From the NCBI RefSeq assembly GCF_028609865.1, contig NZ_CP063194.1, forward strand, positions 682,001 through 746,000: DNA of 64,000 nucleotides, written 5' to 3'. The stretch is from Corynebacterium jeddahense. GTDB lineage: Bacteria > Actinomycetota > Actinomycetes > Mycobacteriales > Mycobacteriaceae. The notes under the pieces were generated by a model. That model did no database searches. It had not been told where the DNA came from and saw only the letters and a list, made by a program, of their open reading frames with translations. The translations under genes were made by a program, and so were the position numbers. Of this stretch, positions 35,450-45,007 are shown one piece after another; the first letter of the stretch is position 1, and each line of letters opens with the position of its first letter.

Positions 35450-35498
35450 GAAACGGTCTAAGGTGAGTGCCATTCCGACGATGAAGCGGGGGTGAACC

Positions 35499-36218
35499 GT
35501 GACGGCAACGAGACCTCACCACGAACTCCAACAGGGGCAGGTGCAGCGCAGCTACGTGATGGCGGACCGAGGCGAGCGCCCCGTGATCCGCGGCTGGTTC
35601 CACCTCGGCGCGGCGCTGCTGTCGGCGCTCGCGGCGGCGGTGCTGATCACCTTCGCGTGGATGACGCTCTCGTGGTTCCAGGCCCTCGGGGTGACCATCT
35701 ACGGTGCTGGGGTGTCCCTGCTTTTCGGAGTGTCGGCGATGTACCACCGCTGGCCGTGGCGCACCGCGGACGCTGTGCAGTGGTGGCGCCGGGCGGACCA
35801 CGCCACCATCTCCGTCTTTATCGCCGCTACGTACACACCGCTGTGCCTGATCATCTTCGAGCCGAGGACCGCGACGGTGATGCTGGCGGTTGCGTGGGCG
35901 GGCGGCATTGGGGGAGCGGTGCTCAACCTCGTGTGGATCAACCACCCGCGCTGGCTGGACGTGGTGGTCTACGTCGGGCTGGGGTGGATCATCGTGCCGC
36001 TGCTGCCCACTCTGTGGCGCGAGGCGGGTGCGGCGGTGGTGTGGCTGCTGTTCGCCGGCGGGGTGGTGTACACGCTCGGCGCGCTGGTCTACGGCTTCAA
36101 GTGGCCGGGGCGCACGGCGCGATACTACGGCTACCACGAGCACTTCCACACCGCGACCATCGTGGCGGCGGTGCTCCACCTCGTGGCCATCTGGATGGTC
36201 GTGGTGCAGGCGGGGTAG
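35499..36218 (+). CDS. Haemolysin III / PAQR-family membrane protein, copy 2
   Basis: A 239-residue, seven-span protein closely similar to the one at 27746-28438 throughout (for example WWRRADHATISVFIAATYTPLCL and YYGYHEHFHTATIVAA are nearly identical). It is nine residues longer, mainly at the ends. The start is GTG at 35499, with GGGGG six bases upstream. This copy sits next to mycoredoxin, as in related genomes, so it is probably the ancestral one. It ends 3 bp from the convergent mycoredoxin stop. Confidence 0.87.
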   Translation: MTATRPHHELQQGQVQRSYVMADRGERPVIRGWFHLGAALLSALAAAVLITFAWMTLSWFQALGVTIYGAGVSLLFGVSAMYHRWPWRTADAVQWWRRADHATISVFIAATYTPLCLIIFEPRTATVMLAVAWAGGIGGAVLNLVWINHPRWLDVVVYVGLGWIIVPLLPTLWREAGAAVVWLLFAGGVVYTLGALVYGFKWPGRTARYYGYHEHFHTATIVAAVLHLVAIWMVVVQAG

Positions 36219-36221
36219 CAG

Positions 36222-36500
36222 TTACTCCTCGCCGGTGAGCTCGCGCAGCTTCGCGCGCACCGCGGAGGCCTCCGGGTTCGTGGCGTGGGTGCCGTCGGAG
36301 TACAGCACCGTCGGCACGATTCGGTTGCCGTCGTTGACGCTCTCGATCCACGCGTTGACGTCTTCCATCCCGTCGGCATCGACGTCGACGAGGTCGTACG
36401 GCGTCTCAGTACGGTCGAGGCGCTGGCGCAGCTTCTTGCAGAACGGGCACCACTCGGCCGCGAAAATGGTTACGTGCGCGCTGGTTTCAGGGGCGGTCAT
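36222..36500 (-). CDS. mrx1: Mycoredoxin
   Basis: A 92-residue glutaredoxin-fold protein with the active site CPFC at 18-21 (AAEWCPFCKKL) and the cis-Pro segment IVPTVLYSDG. Mycoredoxins reduce mixed disulphides with mycothiol, the actinobacterial glutathione substitute. Corynebacterial Mrx1 usually has CPYC; the F here is a mild variant. The start overlaps the folA stop (ATGA), so it is the last gene of the cysQ-thyA-folA-mrx1 operon. Confidence 0.9.
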   Translation of the reverse strand: MTAPETSAHVTIFAAEWCPFCKKLRQRLDRTETPYDLVDVDADGMEDVNAWIESVNDGNRIVPTVLYSDGTHATNPEASAVRAKLRELTGEE

Positions 36501-36979
36501 TGTTTCCTTTCGAATCGCTGGAATTTGTAGCGGAGGCCATCGCTTTTCGACGTCTCCCAGTTCCCCTCCCAGACGAGCTCAAACTCGTCGTCGATGCGCG
36601 GGGCGTAGACGGCGCGGGACGCGGGCAGGTCCGGATGGACGTCGATAAGCGTTCGCTCGATGACGTCCACCTCGTCGATGGTGGCCTCGTAGACCTGGGC
36701 CCCGCCGAGGATCCACGCGTCGGCCTCGAGGTCGGGGAGGTCGGGCGAGACGTACGCGCCGCGCGACCACGCGCCCGGCTCGCGCGAGGAGAGCACGTGG
36801 TTCGTGCGGCCCGGCAGCGGCCGGGTGGGCAGCGACTCCCAGGTGCGCCGCCCCATGATGATCGGGTGGCCGAGGGTGATTTCCTTGAAGTGCTTGAGGT
36901 CTTCGGGCAGGTGCCACGGCATCTCGGTCCCGTCGCCGATGACGCCGTCGAGGCTCTGGGCCCAGATCGCTCCCAGCAT
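36497..36979 (-). CDS. folA: Dihydrofolate reductase
   Basis: A 160-residue DHFR that regenerates tetrahydrofolate using NADPH. Conserved segments are [35 protein letters not shown] with the catalytic acidic residue in the PWHLPED helix, PIIMGRRTWESLP, and WILGGAQVYEATI. The start ATG at 36979 overlaps the thyA TAA (TAATG), and the stop overlaps the mycoredoxin start. The coupling fits its role of recycling the dihydrofolate made by thymidylate synthase. Confidence 0.96.
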   Translation of the reverse strand: MLGAIWAQSLDGVIGDGTEMPWHLPEDLKHFKEITLGHPIIMGRRTWESLPTRPLPGRTNHVLSSREPGAWSRGAYVSPDLPDLEADAWILGGAQVYEATIDEVDVIERTLIDVHPDLPASRAVYAPRIDDEFELVWEGNWETSKSDGLRYKFQRFERKQ

Positions 36980-37782
36980 TAGACCGACACCTCCGCCTTG
37001 ATGGTCGGGTGCGGGTCGTAGCCCTCGACCGCGATGTCGTCGAAGCCGTAGTCGAAGAGCGACGCCGCCTTGCGCAGGCGCAGTTGCGGGTAGGGGCGCG
37101 CCTCGCGGGAGAGCTGCTCGCGCACCTGGTCGAGGTGGTTGTTGTAGATGTGGCAGTCGCCGCCAGTCCACACGAGCTCGCCGACTTCGAGTCCCGCCTG
37201 CTGCGCGAACATGTGGGTGAGCAGGGCGTAGGACGCGATGTTGAACGGCACGCCGAGGAACATGTCGGCGCTGCGCTGGTAGACCTGCATGCTCAGGCGC
37301 CCGCCGGCGACGTAGAGCTGGAACAGCAGGTGGCAGGGCATGAGCGCCATCTCGTCGAGCTCGGCGACGTTCCAGGCGGAGACGAGATTGCGCCGCGAGT
37401 CCGGGTTTGCCTTGAGCGTGTCCAGCGCCTGCGCGATCTGGTCGATGTGCCCGCCGTCCGGGGTGGGCCAGGAGCGCCATTGCACGCCGTAGACGGGGCC
37501 GAGCTCGCCGTTCTCGTCCGCCCATTCGTTCCAAATGCGGATGCCGTTGTCCTGCAGCCAGCGCACGTTGGAGTCGCCGCGCAGGAACCACAGCAGCTCG
37601 CCGACCACGCCCTTGAAGTACACCTTCTTCGTGGTCAACAAGGGGAAGGACTCGGCGAGGTCGTAGCGGATCTGGGGGCCGAACACGCTGCGGGTGCCGG
37701 TGCCGGTGCGGTCGCCCTTCTCGGCGCCGTGCTCGAGTACGTCGCGCAGCAGGTCCTCGTAGGGGGTCTTCACCTCGGCCAT
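36979..37782 (-). CDS. thyA: Thymidylate synthase
   Basis: A 267-residue ThyA that methylates dUMP to dTMP with methylene-tetrahydrofolate, giving dihydrofolate. The catalytic Cys is C150 ([10 protein letters not shown]). Other conserved blocks are [46 protein letters not shown] and HIYNNH. The length is typical. The ATG follows the cysQ stop directly (TAGATG), so translation is coupled in the operon. Confidence 0.97.
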   Translation of the reverse strand: MAEVKTPYEDLLRDVLEHGAEKGDRTGTGTRSVFGPQIRYDLAESFPLLTTKKVYFKGVVGELLWFLRGDSNVRWLQDNGIRIWNEWADENGELGPVYGVQWRSWPTPDGGHIDQIAQALDTLKANPDSRRNLVSAWNVAELDEMALMPCHLLFQLYVAGGRLSMQVYQRSADMFLGVPFNIASYALLTHMFAQQAGLEVGELVWTGGDCHIYNNHLDQVREQLSREARPYPQLRLRKAASLFDYGFDDIAVEGYDPHPTIKAEVSV

Positions 37783-38556
37783 CTACTTATCCACCCCCTC
37801 GAAGGAGCCGTGCTCGTCGCGGTAGCGCGCGGCGGCCTCGAGGATGTCGTCGGCGAGCTCTGGGCGGCAGATCACGATGTCCGGGATGTAGGTGTCCCGG
37901 TTGTTGTAGCGCAGGGCGGAGCCGTCGAGACGCGAGGCGTGCAGGCCCGCGGCGAGCGCGACGCCGACGGGGGCGGCCTGGTCCCACTCGTACTGCCCGC
38001 CGGCGTGGACGTAGGCGTCATAGTCGCCGAGCAGGACGTGCATCGCCTTCGCGCCGGCGGAGCCGACAGGAACCGTCGCAAAGCCGAGCGCATCGGCGAC
38101 ATACGTTGCGACGGCCGGGGGCCTATTCCGCGACAGCGCAACCTTGCCCGCGAAGGGGCCCGAGACGTGGCGCACGTCCGAGGACTTGAACACCACGCCC
38201 AGGTCCGGCAGGCCGACGGCCGCGTGGGTGGGCACCCCGTCCTCGACGAGGGCGACGTGGACCGCCCAGTCCTGGCGCCCGGTGGCGAACTCCTTGGTGC
38301 CGTCGAGCGGGTCGACGATCCAGACCCGGTCCTTGCCCAGGCGCTCCGGGTTGTCGGCGGCCTCCTCGGAGAGGAACCCGTCGTCGGGCCGGTGCTGCGC
38401 GAGCACCCGGGCGGTCCAGTTCTGGGCCAGCTCATCGCCCGCCTCGCCGAGCTCGCGGCCGCGCAGCAGCCCCACGCCGCGCACACCTTTGAGGATCTCG
38501 CCGGTGCCCTCGGCGATGAGGTTGGTCAGCCGCGAATCCGAGTACTCAGCAGTCAT
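37783..38556 (-). CDS. cysQ: 3'(2'),5'-bisphosphate nucleotidase CysQ
   Basis: A 257-residue inositol-monophosphatase-fold enzyme. It removes a phosphate from PAP or PAPS left by sulphate assimilation. Metal-binding motifs are FLSEEAADNPERL, WIVDPLDGTKEFATGRQDWAVHVAL and the C-terminal GGQYEWDQAAPVGVALAAGL. The first gene of the cysQ-thyA-folA-mrx1 operon, it has TAATAT seven bases before its ATG at 38556, indicating a leaderless operon mRNA. Confidence 0.92.
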   Translation of the reverse strand: MTAEYSDSRLTNLIAEGTGEILKGVRGVGLLRGRELGEAGDELAQNWTARVLAQHRPDDGFLSEEAADNPERLGKDRVWIVDPLDGTKEFATGRQDWAVHVALVEDGVPTHAAVGLPDLGVVFKSSDVRHVSGPFAGKVALSRNRPPAVATYVADALGFATVPVGSAGAKAMHVLLGDYDAYVHAGGQYEWDQAAPVGVALAAGLHASRLDGSALRYNNRDTYIPDIVICRPELADDILEAAARYRDEHGSFEGVDK

Positions 38557-38563
38557 GCGCCCG

Positions 38564-38610
38564 ATATTACCGCCACCTGCAGACACGGGCCGAACTCCAC
38601 GGGCTAGAGT
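38564..38610. promoter_or_regulatory. Divergent leaderless promoters, cysQ operon / lhr
   Basis: Only 61 bp separate the two starts. TAATAT (minus strand, 38564-38569) is seven bases before the cysQ ATG. TAGAGT (plus strand, 38605-38610) is seven bases before the lhr ATG. Neither start has a ribosome-binding site. Confidence 0.55.
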
Positions 38611-38617
38611 CGGCGGA

Positions 38618-41600
38618 ATGACCGCGCCGATCCTCGACCGCTTCCACCCCCAGGTGGCCACGTGGTTCACCGAGGTCTTCGCGGCGCCCACGCCCGTGCA
38701 GGAGCGGGCGTGGCGCGCGATCGCGGACGGGGAGAACGCGCTCGTGGTCGCGCCCACCGGCTCCGGCAAGACGCTCGCCGCGTTCCTCTGGTCGCTCAAC
38801 TCCCTCGTCGAGCGCGCCGGGCAGCAGGCCCTGCCCATCGACGGCGCGCAGCGCTCCACCCACGGCGGCGTGAAGGTCCTCTACATCTCGCCGCTCAAGG
38901 CCCTCGGCGTCGACGTGGAGAACAACCTGCGCGCGCCGCTGAACGGCATCGCGCGCGTGGCGCAGCGCATGGGCCGCGACATGCCGGACATCTCGGTCGG
39001 CGTGCGCTCCGGCGACACCCCGCAGGCCGAGCGCAACCGGCAGGTGCGCAAGCCGCCGGACATCCTCATCACCACGCCTGAGTCGCTCTACCTCATGCTC
39101 ACGTCGAAGGCGGCGGGGATCTTAGAGACCGTGGACACCGTCATCGTCGACGAGATCCACGCGCTCGCCGGCACGAAGCGCGGCGTGCACCTCACGCTCT
39201 CGCTCGAGCGGCTGCGGCGGATCGCCGGGGACTTCCAGCGCATCGGCCTGTCCGCCACCGTGCGCCCGATCGAGGCGGTGGCGAACTTCCTCGGGCCGAA
39301 AACGACGATCATCAACCCGCCCGCCGAGAAGCGCTGGAGCCTCGAGGTCCGCGTCCCCGTCGAGGACATGTCGGACCTGCCCGTCCCCGAGGACGCCTCC
39401 ACCATCGGGGAGGTGGTGCTCGACGACGCGCTCATGCTTGACGACGCCACCTCCGGCCCCCAACCGCCCCCCGCCGCCTCCGCGTCGATCTGGCCCCACA
39501 TCGAGCGGGCCATCTACGAGCAGGTGATGGCGCACCGCTCCACCATCGTCTTCGTCAACTCGCGCCGCACCGCGGAGCGGCTGACCAGCCAGCTCAACGA
39601 GCTGTGGGCGACCGAGCACGACCCGGACGCGCTCAGCCCGCCGACGCGGCGCCCGCCCGCGCAGCTGATGAAGTACGTCGACACCGCCGGCCACGCCGCC
39701 CCCGTGATCGCGCGCGCCCACCACGGCAGCGTGTCCAAGGACGAGCGCGCGCTCACCGAGACGATGCTCAAGGAGGGCGCGCTGCGCGCCGTCGTGTCCA
39801 CCTCCTCGCTCGAGCTCGGCATCGACATGGGCGCGGTGGACCTGGTCATCCAGGTGGAGTCCCCGCCCTCGGTCGCCTCCGGCCTGCAGCGCGTGGGCCG
39901 CGCCGGGCACACGGTCGGCGCGGTCTCCGAGGGCACGTTCTACCCCAAGCACCGCGCCGACCTCGTGCAGACGGCCGTGACGGTGCCCAGGATGAGAGCG
40001 GGGCTCATCGAGGAGCTGCACACCCCGCGCAGCCCGCTCGACGTGCTCGCGCAGCAGACCGTCGCCGCGGTCGCGGTGGAGGACCTCGACGTGGACGAGT
40101 GGTACGACACGGTCCGCCGGGCCTGGCCGTACCGGGACCTCGCGCGCGAGGTGTTCGACTCGGTGATCGACCTCGTCGTCGGCGTCTACCCGTCCACCGA
40201 CTTCGCCGAGCTGCGCCCGCGCGCGATCCTCGAGGGCTCCACGCTGAAGGCTCGCCCCGGCGCGCAGCGGGTCGCGGTGCAAAACGCCGGCACCATCCCG
40301 GACCGGGGCATGTTCGGCGTGTTCCTCGTGGGGACGGACGCCGAGGGGGCGGCGCCCCGCCGCGTCGGGGAGCTCGACGAGGAGATGGTCTACGAATCCC
40401 GCGTCGGCGACGTGTTCACGCTCGGCGCCTCGAGCTGGCGCATCGAGAACATCACGCGCGACCAGGTGCAAGTCAGCCCCGCGCCGGGCCACACCGGGCG
40501 CCTGCCGTTCTGGACGGGCGACGGGCTCGGGCGGCCGTATGAGTTGGGCAAGGCGGTCGGGACGTTTCGTCGAGAAGCGAAAGGCTCCCTCGACCCCAGC
40601 CTCGACGAGCGCGCCCGCCGCAACCTCCTGCAGTACCTCGAGGAGCAGGAGGAGGCGACCGGCATCCTGCCGGACGAGAAGACGCTCGTGCTCGAGCGCT
40701 TCACCGACGAGCTGGGGGACTGGCGCGTGGTGCTGCACACCCCGTTTGGCAAGGGGGTCAACGCCGCGTGGGCGCTCGCGACCGGGTGGCGCGTGTCGCA
40801 GGAGACCGGCATGGACGCCCAGGCGGTGGCCGGCGACGACGGCATCGTGCTGCGCCTGCCGCAGGGGGAGCGCGAGCCGGACGGGTCGCTCTTCCAGTTC
40901 GACGCGGACGAGATCGCGGACATCGTCACCCAGCAGGTGGGTAACTCCGCCCTTTTCGCTTCTAGATTCCGCGAGTGCGCCGCCCGCGCCCTGCTCCTGC
41001 CGCGCCGCAGCCCCGGCAAGCGCGCGCCCCTGTGGCAGCAGCGCCAGCGCGCGGAGCAGCTGCTTGACGTCGCCCGGAATTACCCCTCGTTCCCGATCAT
41101 CCTGGAGACGGTCCGCGAGTGTCTCCAGGACGTCTACGACCTGCCCGCGCTGCAGGAGGTTATGCGCGACGTGAACACGCGCCGGGTGCGCATCGCCGAG
41201 GTGACCACGGACCAGCCGAGCCCGTTCGCGTCCTCGCTGCTGTTCAACTACACCGGCGCGTTCATGTACGAGGGCGACACCCCGCTGGCCGAGAAGCGGG
41301 CCGCGGCGCTCTCGCTCGACCCGTCGCTGCTGGCCAAGCTGCTGGGCACCGTCGAGCTGCGCGAGCTCCTCGACGCGGACATCATCGCCGAGGTCGACGC
41401 CTCGCTGCGCCGCGTGGGCCGCGCCGAGACGAGCGAGCAATTCGCGGACACGCTGCGCATCGTGGGGCCGGTGCCTCTCGACGAGCTCCGCCTCTACACC
41501 GCCGTTCCCCTCGAGTCCTTGGAGCAGGTCCTGGGGGCGCGGATGATGCGGGTGCGCATCGGCGGCCGCGACCACGTCGCCCAAGTGTTGGACGCCCCGC

Positions 41601-43309
41601 TGCTTCGCGACGGCCTCGGTGTGCCCGTCCCGCCCGGCGTCGCCGCCCAGGTGCAGACCATCCCGGACGCGCTGGCGCAGCTGGTGGGCCGCTGGGTGCG
41701 CACCCGGGGGCCGTTTGTGTTGCGCGACCTTGCCGGCGCCTTCGGGCTCGCCGTCGGCGCGGCCCACGCCGCCCTGCAGCCCCTGGTGGACAAGGACAAG
41801 GTCATCCCCGGGCGCTACCGGCAGGGTATGGAGGAAGAGGAGTACGTCGCCGCCGAGGTCTTGCGCATCATCCGGTCGCGCTCGCTCGCGGCGGCGCGCG
41901 CCCAGACCCGGCCGGTGTCCCAGTCCGCCTACGGGCGGTTCCTCCCCAGCTGGTCGAACGTCGCCCCGGTTGGCGTCGTGCCCGCGCTACGCGGGGCCGA
42001 CGGCGTGTACTCGGTGTTGGAGCAGCTCGCTGGTGTGCGGCTGCCGGCATCCGCGTGGGAGTCGCACATCCTGCCCGCGCGGGTGGGGGACTACTCCCCG
42101 GCGATGCTGGACGAGCTCACCGCCTCGGGCGAGGTGGCCATCGTCGGCGCCGGCAAGGCGGGGGCGCGCGACCCCTGGATCATGCTGCTGCCCGCCGACT
42201 ACGCCGCCCAGCTCGCGCCGCAGGTGGACGAGCCGCTGCTCTCGCTCACCCAGTCCCAGGTAATGGAGAAGGTGCGCCGCGGCGGCGGGTACCTGTTCAG
42301 CGACCTGCTCGAGCCCACCACAACGGCGGAGGAGCTGCGCGAGGCGATGTGGGACCTCGTCGAGGCCGGGTTCCTCGCGCCCGACTCGTTTGCCCCGATC
42401 CGGGCGCGGCTCGCCGGCGGCAAGGCGGCGCACCGGGCGAAGCGGCGGCCGCAGCGCAGCAGGGTGCGCTCGGGGCGCACCTCGTTCGCCTCGGCGACCC
42501 CGCCGGACATGGTGGGGCGGTGGTCGCTCACGCCCATGCCTGACGACGACGCGACGCGCCGCTCCGTCGCGCTCGGCGAGTCGCTGCTGGACCGCTACGG
42601 CGTGGTCACGCGCGGCTCCGTCGTGGCAGAGGACATCCTCGGCGGGTTCGCGCTGGCCTACAAGACGCTCTCCGGCTTCGAGGCGTCCGGCAAGGCGATG
42701 CGCGGCTACCTTGTCGAGGGGCTCGGGGCCTCGCAGTTTTCCACCCCGGCGACGATCGACCGGCTGCGCGGCCACCAGGATTCCGACGACGTGGTCGGCT
42801 GGCCCTCCGGCGCGCGCGAGCCGCACGTGCACGTGCTCGCGGCAGCGGACCCGGCGAACCCGTACGGCGCGGCGCTGCCGTGGCCGGCCCAGGGGCCGAC
42901 GCGGGCGGCGGGCGCGGTGGTCGTGCTTATCGACGGGCTCCTGGCCGCCCACATCACCCGCGGCGGCAAGACGATGACCACCTTCTTCGACGCCTTCCCG
43001 GACGGGGTCGGGGACCCGATGCCGCTGGTCGTCGACGCGCTCGCGCGGGCGATACGGGCGGGCCGGATGCAGCCGCTGGGCGTGGAGAAGCTCAACGGCG
43101 GGCCCGCGTTCGGCCTGAAGGAGTACGGCGCGACCGTGAGCCACAGGGGCGTGAAGATCGGCGGCAAGGCGTCGGCGCCGCCGAAGCGGCGCGGGCGCAG
43201 CGTGGCGGAGGCGCTGGGGGAGCTCGGCGGCAGCGAAGGTATCGAAGGCGGCCCAGGCGCGCGCGATCGAGCGCGTGGCCCGGTCGACGGCCTGACCTTC
43301 GACGATTAA
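38618..43309 (+). CDS. lhr: Large ATP-dependent helicase Lhr
   Basis: A 1563-residue superfamily 2 helicase, the full length of actinobacterial Lhr-Long. Walker A PTGSGKT is at 46-52, DEIH at 178-181, GLSATVRP follows, and the second RecA domain has STSSLELGIDMGAVDLVIQVESPPSVASGLQRVGRAGH. The Lhr core (winged helix and beta-barrel) and a long C-terminal region made of tandem winged helices fill the rest. Mycobacterial Lhr is a 3'-5' translocase induced by DNA damage. An open frame continues 474 bp upstream, but the leaderless-type promoter puts the start at 38618. nei2 is nearby, as in mycobacteria. Confidence 0.96.
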   Translation: MTAPILDRFHPQVATWFTEVFAAPTPVQERAWRAIADGENALVVAPTGSGKTLAAFLWSLNSLVERAGQQALPIDGAQRSTHGGVKVLYISPLKALGVDVENNLRAPLNGIARVAQRMGRDMPDISVGVRSGDTPQAERNRQVRKPPDILITTPESLYLMLTSKAAGILETVDTVIVDEIHALAGTKRGVHLTLSLERLRRIAGDFQRIGLSATVRPIEAVANFLGPKTTIINPPAEKRWSLEVRVPVEDMSDLPVPEDASTIGEVVLDDALMLDDATSGPQPPPAASASIWPHIERAIYEQVMAHRSTIVFVNSRRTAERLTSQLNELWATEHDPDALSPPTRRPPAQLMKYVDTAGHAAPVIARAHHGSVSKDERALTETMLKEGALRAVVSTSSLELGIDMGAVDLVIQVESPPSVASGLQRVGRAGHTVGAVSEGTFYPKHRADLVQTAVTVPRMRAGLIEELHTPRSPLDVLAQQTVAAVAVEDLDVDEWYDTVRRAWPYRDLAREVFDSVIDLVVGVYPSTDFAELRPRAILEGSTLKARPGAQRVAVQNAGTIPDRGMFGVFLVGTDAEGAAPRRVGELDEEMVYESRVGDVFTLGASSWRIENITRDQVQVSPAPGHTGRLPFWTGDGLGRPYELGKAVGTFRREAKGSLDPSLDERARRNLLQYLEEQEEATGILPDEKTLVLERFTDELGDWRVVLHTPFGKGVNAAWALATGWRVSQETGMDAQAVAGDDGIVLRLPQGEREPDGSLFQFDADEIADIVTQQVGNSALFASRFRECAARALLLPRRSPGKRAPLWQQRQRAEQLLDVARNYPSFPIILETVRECLQDVYDLPALQEVMRDVNTRRVRIAEVTTDQPSPFASSLLFNYTGAFMYEGDTPLAEKRAAALSLDPSLLAKLLGTVELRELLDADIIAEVDASLRRVGRAETSEQFADTLRIVGPVPLDELRLYTAVPLESLEQVLGARMMRVRIGGRDHVAQVLDAPLLRDGLGVPVPPGVAAQVQTIPDALAQLVGRWVRTRGPFVLRDLAGAFGLAVGAAHAALQPLVDKDKVIPGRYRQGMEEEEYVAAEVLRIIRSRSLAAARAQTRPVSQSAYGRFLPSWSNVAPVGVVPALRGADGVYSVLEQLAGVRLPASAWESHILPARVGDYSPAMLDELTASGEVAIVGAGKAGARDPWIMLLPADYAAQLAPQVDEPLLSLTQSQVMEKVRRGGGYLFSDLLEPTTTAEELREAMWDLVEAGFLAPDSFAPIRARLAGGKAAHRAKRRPQRSRVRSGRTSFASATPPDMVGRWSLTPMPDDDATRRSVALGESLLDRYGVVTRGSVVAEDILGGFALAYKTLSGFEASGKAMRGYLVEGLGASQFSTPATIDRLRGHQDSDDVVGWPSGAREPHVHVLAAADPANPYGAALPWPAQGPTRAAGAVVVLIDGLLAAHITRGGKTMTTFFDAFPDGVGDPMPLVVDALARAIRAGRMQPLGVEKLNGGPAFGLKEYGATVSHRGVKIGGKASAPPKRRGRSVAEALGELGGSEGIEGGPGARDRARGPVDGLTFDD

Positions 43310-43343
43310 CTCGACGACTAATTCAGGGTGCGGCGCATGCTGT

Positions 43344-44918
43344 TTAGGGCCGCATCGGCATGCGGTGACCAGGTCGATTGGGGCGGTGGCTTGGCTGGTT
43401 GGCGTGCCCAGGATGCCCCATGCGCCCCGGTGGTGGCGGTGGGGAGGTGGGCCAGTGCGTTTCCGCAGGTGGCGGCGCCGATATTGAGGCCCGTTTCGCC
43501 TTGATCCGGTTGACCGCCGAGTGCATGGCGGGGTCCGTGGTGTTGGTGTGGCGGGTGCCGTCGGCTTTGACCAAAACGGCGCCGCCGGTGTCGGGGTCGT
43601 AGTCCATGTACCCCTTGTTAAACGAGCCGTCCCGGTGGTCGTTGTTGCACCTGTGGTGGGTGGGGCACAGTCCGGTGAGGTTTTCGATATCGGTCGCCCC
43701 GTACCGCAGCCAGGAGATGATGTGGTGGGCCTCGCACTCGCTCATGGAGGTCGTGCAGCCGGCCCAGGAGCACACCCCTTGCACCGCGAACATGGCGATG
43801 CGCTGGCCCACCGACGCGAGCCTCCGCGACCGGCCGAGGTGCAGCGGCACCCCGGAAAGCCCGTCGACGGTAAGCAGGAAATCGCTCGTGCCGTCCATGC
43901 CGAGCCGGACCAGGTCGAAGGCGTCGAGCTCCACCCCGACGTTGGTCTGGAACAGCGTGGTGGCGTCGGCCTCGGCGAGGTCGTCCAACGTAATGGACAC
44001 CACCACCGACGCCGCACCGCCGTTCGCGGCCTGCTGGCTCTCCTCGTACTGGCGCAGGATGGCCATGTACTGGTCGTAGCGGCGCTGCCCCTTGGTGCGC
44101 GGGTCGCGGTTGCCCTGGAGTTCCTCCGGGATGTTGGAGTTCGGCGACAACCCCTTGTCGGTGAGCGCCTTGTACAGCGCGTAGTCGGCGCGGGTCATCG
44201 ACAGCGTCACGTCGAAGGTGCCGTCCACGTTCTCCCTGCCCAGCGAGGCGTCGCGCTTCTCAAAGCCCGCGTTCGGGTTCGCCTTCACGTGGGGCTTGTT
44301 GGCATCGGCGACCAGGCGTTTCACAAACAGGCGCAGGTCCTTCTCGTCGCGGTACTTGGCCTCCTCCATCGCGCGGGCGTAGATGCGCATCCGCTCGCCC
44401 TCGGCCGCCTTAAGCAGCTTGTCCAGCTCGCGGCGGATGATGTCCTGCTTGGCGGCCGGGACCTCGTCGGCACGCTTGCGCGCTTCCTCCTGGTCCTTGC
44501 GGCGGCGCTCCGCCTCTTCCTCCGCAGCCTTGCGCGCGGCCTCCTCGGCGGCGGAGCGGTCCTCCTCCGAGCCGTCATCCTCAAAGAGGTCACCCAAATC
44601 CGGCTCAGGCGGGGGCGGAGCGTCGAAAAGCGCCTTCGCCCGCGCGATGCGGTTGTACGCCTCGCCGCGGGAGATGCCGAGCTTTTCGGTGAGGTACGCG
44701 TCCGGGTGGTTCGCGCCGACCAGCTTGCCGGCGTCCGCCAGCACGCACGCCTGCGCGAAGGCGGCGTCCACGTAGGCCTTCTTATCCATCGCGCGTTCGA
44801 GGCGCGCGATGTCGCGGGTGATGGTGGCGAGGGGGAGGGTCGAAGGGTCGTCCAGAAGCTGGCGCAACTGCGACAGGCCGTCGGCGACCTGGTCCACGAG
44901 CTCGGCGATTCCTTCCAT
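43344..44918 (-). CDS. HNH endonuclease-like protein with coiled-coil insert
   Basis: A 524-residue protein of the actinobacterial HNH/DUF222 type. An N-terminal helical region (to about 100) leads into a strongly charged coiled coil (about 118-165: EEAARKAAEEEAERRRKDQEEARKR). A DUF222-like core is next. The HNH domain (about 400-450) has CSWAGCTTSMSECEAHHIISWLRYGATDIENLTGLCPTHHRCNND. The Pro/His-rich tail (PPPPPGRMGHPGHANQPSHRPN) is unusual. AAGGAGG lies six bases before the ATG. It is distinct from the HNH protein at 26644 and of unknown activity. Confidence 0.82.
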   Translation of the reverse strand: MEGIAELVDQVADGLSQLRQLLDDPSTLPLATITRDIARLERAMDKKAYVDAAFAQACVLADAGKLVGANHPDAYLTEKLGISRGEAYNRIARAKALFDAPPPPEPDLGDLFEDDGSEEDRSAAEEAARKAAEEEAERRRKDQEEARKRADEVPAAKQDIIRRELDKLLKAAEGERMRIYARAMEEAKYRDEKDLRLFVKRLVADANKPHVKANPNAGFEKRDASLGRENVDGTFDVTLSMTRADYALYKALTDKGLSPNSNIPEELQGNRDPRTKGQRRYDQYMAILRQYEESQQAANGGAASVVVSITLDDLAEADATTLFQTNVGVELDAFDLVRLGMDGTSDFLLTVDGLSGVPLHLGRSRRLASVGQRIAMFAVQGVCSWAGCTTSMSECEAHHIISWLRYGATDIENLTGLCPTHHRCNNDHRDGSFNKGYMDYDPDTGGAVLVKADGTRHTNTTDPAMHSAVNRIKAKRASISAPPPAETHWPTSPPPPPGRMGHPGHANQPSHRPNRPGHRMPMRP

Positions 44919-45007
44919 GACACCCTCCTTTCCGCAACATTTCGCGGGTGTTGGATGTCAATGTAACAACGCGTCCGACACGCCCAACCCAAATTAGAAC
45001 ATAAGTG

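Noticed and set aside
39122..41767. An 881-codon minus-strand frame inside lhr
   Set aside because: It lies fully within the helicase gene and has no family features.
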